Shown here one piece after another: positions 36,718 through 38,648 of a stretch of 38,648 bases of DNA. Position 1 is the first letter of the stretch. Every line of letters starts with the position of its first letter. A model generated the notes under the pieces. The model had not been told where the DNA came from and did no database searches. It saw only the letters and a list, made by a program, of their open reading frames with translations. Source of the DNA: Phycisphaerales bacterium (GTDB lineage Bacteria > Planctomycetota > Phycisphaerae > Phycisphaerales > UBA1924); contig JADYXW010000084.1 of NCBI GenBank assembly GCA_020853975.1, positions 1 to 38,648 of the forward strand, in the 5' to 3' direction. The position numbers and the translations under genes were made by a program.

Positions 36718-37443
36718 ATGAGCAACCCGCGATCGCCCCACATGGCCGCGCCACTCTCCCTGTACGACGGCGAGGGCGAGAAACTCCTCCGCTCCGAGCA
36801 GTTCCCCGACCGCGTCACGCTGCTCCCCGGGGAGCACGGAAGCGTCCGAGGCCGCGAGCGAATCCGCATTCTTTGGGGCCAGGACCTCCTGCGCGATCTC
36901 CTCGACGGGCGATACCGCACGGTGATCTGCGGCGTGAATGACCGCGACAACAGCCACGGGCTCATTGCCCAGATCGTCGAACTCGTGCAGACCAGCCAGT
37001 GGTCGGCGCAGACGGTCACGAACTACGCCCGCATGTTCCAGGAGTCCGTCGCGCTCCACTCCGCCCGCGACCGCGAGCCCTATGTGCTGAAGTTCGATCT
37101 CGACTCGCTGCTGATCCTCGCCATTCTCAGGCCCAGGGGCAAAGAGCACTTCACCCTGGATGATCTCGGACGGGGCTTCCAGACCGTGGCCAAGATGCTG
37201 CACGACCGGCGCGAGCGCTGGCCCGCCGCCACGGTCTCATTCCTCAACGCCAAGGCCAACCGCCTCGTGGGTGCGGACGGCCAGGAGCCGAGCTTTGAGG
37301 CCGTGCTCCGCACCATCTTCAACGCCGGATACCGGGGTGATGTGTACACCGCCCCTGCGATGTGGCGATTCGCCGACGTGGGCGTCTTCCCGACCTACCC
37401 GTTCCCCGAAGGTCTGGAACGCATGCGCACGGGCAGCTCGTGA
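36718..37443 (+). CDS. Hypothetical protein of unrecognised family
   Basis: 241 residues, soluble, with no signal peptide or membrane segment. It starts at 36718 after a strong GGGAGG five bases upstream. The sequence is even and looks genuinely folded: RIRILWGQDLLRDLLDGRYRTVICGVND, then SQWSAQTVTNYARMFQESV, and a C-terminal FEAVLRTIFNAGYRGDVYTAPAMW. No metal or nucleotide motif is evident. Its stop overlaps the GTG start of the GNAT gene (GTGA), so the two are probably translated together. No function is proposed. Confidence 0.75.
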   Translation: MSNPRSPHMAAPLSLYDGEGEKLLRSEQFPDRVTLLPGEHGSVRGRERIRILWGQDLLRDLLDGRYRTVICGVNDRDNSHGLIAQIVELVQTSQWSAQTVTNYARMFQESVALHSARDREPYVLKFDLDSLLILAILRPRGKEHFTLDDLGRGFQTVAKMLHDRRERWPAATVSFLNAKANRLVGADGQEPSFEAVLRTIFNAGYRGDVYTAPAMWRFADVGVFPTYPFPEGLERMRTGSS

Positions 37444-38039
37444 ACTCGCCCCTCCCCACGCTCGGCGTGCGACCTGTCACGCTCACCGGCTTTGGTGTGA
37501 CCCTCAGGCCCTACGCCCCCAGCGACGCGACGGCCCTCCATGCCGTCTCGCCGCCGGAGACATTCCGCTATTTCCCATGGCAGCCCGCGGACGCCTCGCC
37601 CGGCGCGTTCGAGGCGTTCATGCGGGACGCTCTCGCGGACGCTGCTCGCCTGACCTTCGTCGTCGAGCACGCCGCACGCGTCGTCGGCTCAACTTCCTAC
37701 CTCGATATCCGCCCGAAGCACCTGGGTGTGGAGATCGGGGCCACCTGGTACGCCCCCGACCGACGGGGAACCTCCGTCAATCCCGCCTCCAAGCTGCTGC
37801 TGCTCGCGCATGCCTTCGACGTGCTGGGCTGCGAGCGCGTGCAACTGAAGTGCGACTCGCGAAACACCCCCTCGGTCCGCGGCATCACGAAGCTCGGAGC
37901 CACCTTCGAGGGCACGCTCCGCAAGCACATCATCATGTCCGACGGCTATCTCCGCGACACCGCCATGTTCAGCATTGTGCGGAGCGAGTGGGCGAGCGTT
38001 CGTGCAGGATTGAAGAAGCGAGTGGGGGCGTTGACCTAG
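37440..38039 (+). CDS. GNAT family N-acetyltransferase, RimJ/RimL-like
   Basis: 199 residues. After a short N-terminal strand (VTLRPYAPSDATALHAVSPPETFRYF), the core follows the RimJ/RimL type of acetyl-CoA-dependent N-acetyltransferase: FVVEHAARVVGSTSYLDI, LGVEIGATWYAPDRRGTSVNPASKLLLLAHAFD, LGCERVQLKCDSRNTPSVRGITKLGATFEGTLRKH. The acetyl-CoA pyrophosphate loop lies at about RRGTSVN, a looser form than the usual R/Q-x-x-G-x-G/A. The acceptor could be a small amine or a protein N-terminus. The GTG at 37440 overlaps the stop of the preceding gene, which points to coupling with the unknown protein. Confidence 0.88.
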   Translation: MNSPLPTLGVRPVTLTGFGVTLRPYAPSDATALHAVSPPETFRYFPWQPADASPGAFEAFMRDALADAARLTFVVEHAARVVGSTSYLDIRPKHLGVEIGATWYAPDRRGTSVNPASKLLLLAHAFDVLGCERVQLKCDSRNTPSVRGITKLGATFEGTLRKHIIMSDGYLRDTAMFSIVRSEWASVRAGLKKRVGALT

Positions 38040-38134
38040 GTCCTGCACGAGGGATCGGGGAGCCGCACGCAGGGTTGGATCATGGCCGGGGCAGCGTTGT
38101 CCGGACGCACGCGCCCGGGGGGAGCGGGAACGGG

Positions 38135-38550
38135 ATCGTGCGTCGCCGTGCTGCGCCCATCAACCATGTGTGGGCGATCGAGTTCATCCACGACACGGAC
38201 GGGCGCGGCCAGCTGCTGAAGGAGCGGGCCTTCTGGGCTGGGCTGGGCTGGGCTTGGCGGACGAGTCCACGCGCGAGTGCCCGGCGCCGGAGGCCGAGCG
38301 GTCGATGACATCGCGCGGCGCAGGTGCCGATCGAGTTGGTTACCACGCGCGGCGTGCCGCCGCACTTCCGCCGCGAAACCGGGCCGGATTCATCGCCCGA
38401 TCGGTCCGGCGTCTGACGACGCTCATGGCCCTTACGGCTGTGGAGAACCTGCACGTTGCGCCGGGGGCTCCGGGAGGACGGCGACGCGGGGTGCGTCAAC
38501 GGGCGTCCGCGCGACAAACTTCCGATCGCGGAGGTGTTCGCCGACGGGGG
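38135..38550 (+). pseudogene. Decayed IS3-family transposase (OrfB integrase core) remnant
   Basis: No intact frame remains, but fragments in shifting frames match the DDE integrase core in the right order. INHVWAIEFIHD (from 38159) corresponds to NHVWAxDFvHD, with the first catalytic Asp replaced by Glu. DESTRECPAPEAERSM (from about 38261) corresponds to DEFTREcLAIE. RGVPPHFRRETGPD (from about 38350) matches RGVPxHIRSDNGPE; one lost base then shifts the frame, giving FIARSVRR. LHVAPG and a stretch similar to NGYAExFNGRLRDEL follow. Frameshifts and substitutions show old decay. The inverted repeats and OrfA were not found. The remnant lies beside a tRNA gene. Confidence 0.72.
38235..38254 (+). 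repeat. GGGCT tandem repeat, four copies
   Basis: Four exact copies of GGGCT lie inside the transposase remnant. They may have arisen by slippage after decay and account for part of the frame loss. Confidence 0.9.
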
Positions 38551-38597
38551 GAGCTCTCGGGAGGCCGCCTCGGGCGCTCCCGACGCGGTGGGCGCAC

Positions 38598-38621
38598 AAA
38601 AAACCCCCGCGCATGCGGGGG
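38598..38621 (-). terminator. Intrinsic terminator after the tRNA gene
   Basis: On the minus strand a perfect 7-bp stem (38604-38610 with 38615-38621) with a four-base loop is followed by TTTTTT. It begins four bases after the tRNA 3' end. Confidence 0.9.
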
Positions 38622-38624
38622 CAA

Positions 38625-38648
38625 TGACCCCAAGGGGATTCGAACCCC
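38625..38648 (-). tRNA. 3' part of a tRNA gene, cut by the window edge
   Basis: On the minus strand the sequence starts with GGGG-TTCGAAT-CCCCT, the T-arm with its TTCGAAT loop, followed by the acceptor strand TGGGGTC and an A discriminator at 38625. CCA is not encoded (TTGC follows). The anticodon lies outside the window, so the amino acid cannot be named. A terminator follows directly. Confidence 0.85.

Noticed and set aside
38625..38648. tRNA-His, because a C seemed to stand at the discriminator position
   Set aside because: With the T-arm set to five base pairs, the acceptor strand is TGGGGTC and the discriminator is A, so nothing points to histidine.

Overview
The window is high-GC bacterial DNA with tightly packed genes, frequent GTG/TTG starts and many start-stop overlaps. 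The gene content points to a planctomycete-like bacterium, perhaps of the Phycisphaerae type: a DUF3467 protein, a FlgI-like lipoprotein with an added repeat region, a TPR-YggX fusion, a B12-dependent ribonucleotide reductase and an IF-3 with an acidic tail. That placement is inferred from gene content only; no rRNA is present.

Layout. Positions 1-2045 (minus strand) hold a cut-off membrane-anchored protein, a secreted cysteine-rich protein, a strong terminator and infC with a structured leader. uvrB (minus) follows and diverges from a large PLP-dependent decarboxylase at 4611. Next on the plus strand come a secreted VWA protein, a DUF3467 protein with its own terminator, and a three-part CHAD-Ppx/GppA-HD protein that is probably a polyphosphate or (p)ppGpp-related phosphohydrolase. 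An arginine cluster runs from 11274 to 17190: argR-argC-argB, a membrane metallophosphoesterase, argF and argG. Its promoter carries an ArgR-like palindrome that reaches the argR start codon. argD and argJ are absent.

From 17221 to 27122 there are an SDR oxidoreductase and a TPR-YggX protein (minus), pyrD and a beta-lactamase-fold serine hydrolase (plus), then smc and the FlgI-like lipoprotein (minus). dcd and nrdJ (27639-31675, plus) form a deoxynucleotide-supply pair, followed by about 390 bp of non-coding DNA rich in perfect hairpins that ends in an intrinsic terminator. A minus-strand group (MoxR ATPase, large lipoprotein, flavin reductase-like protein) diverges from an SMP-30/gluconolactonase-like secreted protein, an unrecognised protein and a GNAT acetyltransferase. 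The right end holds a badly decayed IS3-type transposase remnant, a terminator and the 3' part of a tRNA gene on the minus strand.

Most genes are housekeeping (initiation, repair, arginine, pyrimidine, dNTPs, chromosome segregation). The unusual features are domain fusions and insertions (CHAD-Ppx-HD, TPR-YggX, the FlgI-like lipoprotein, extra segments in UvrB and SMC), the argR control region and the hairpin-rich spacer after nrdJ. No defence system, CRISPR array or intact mobile element was seen.
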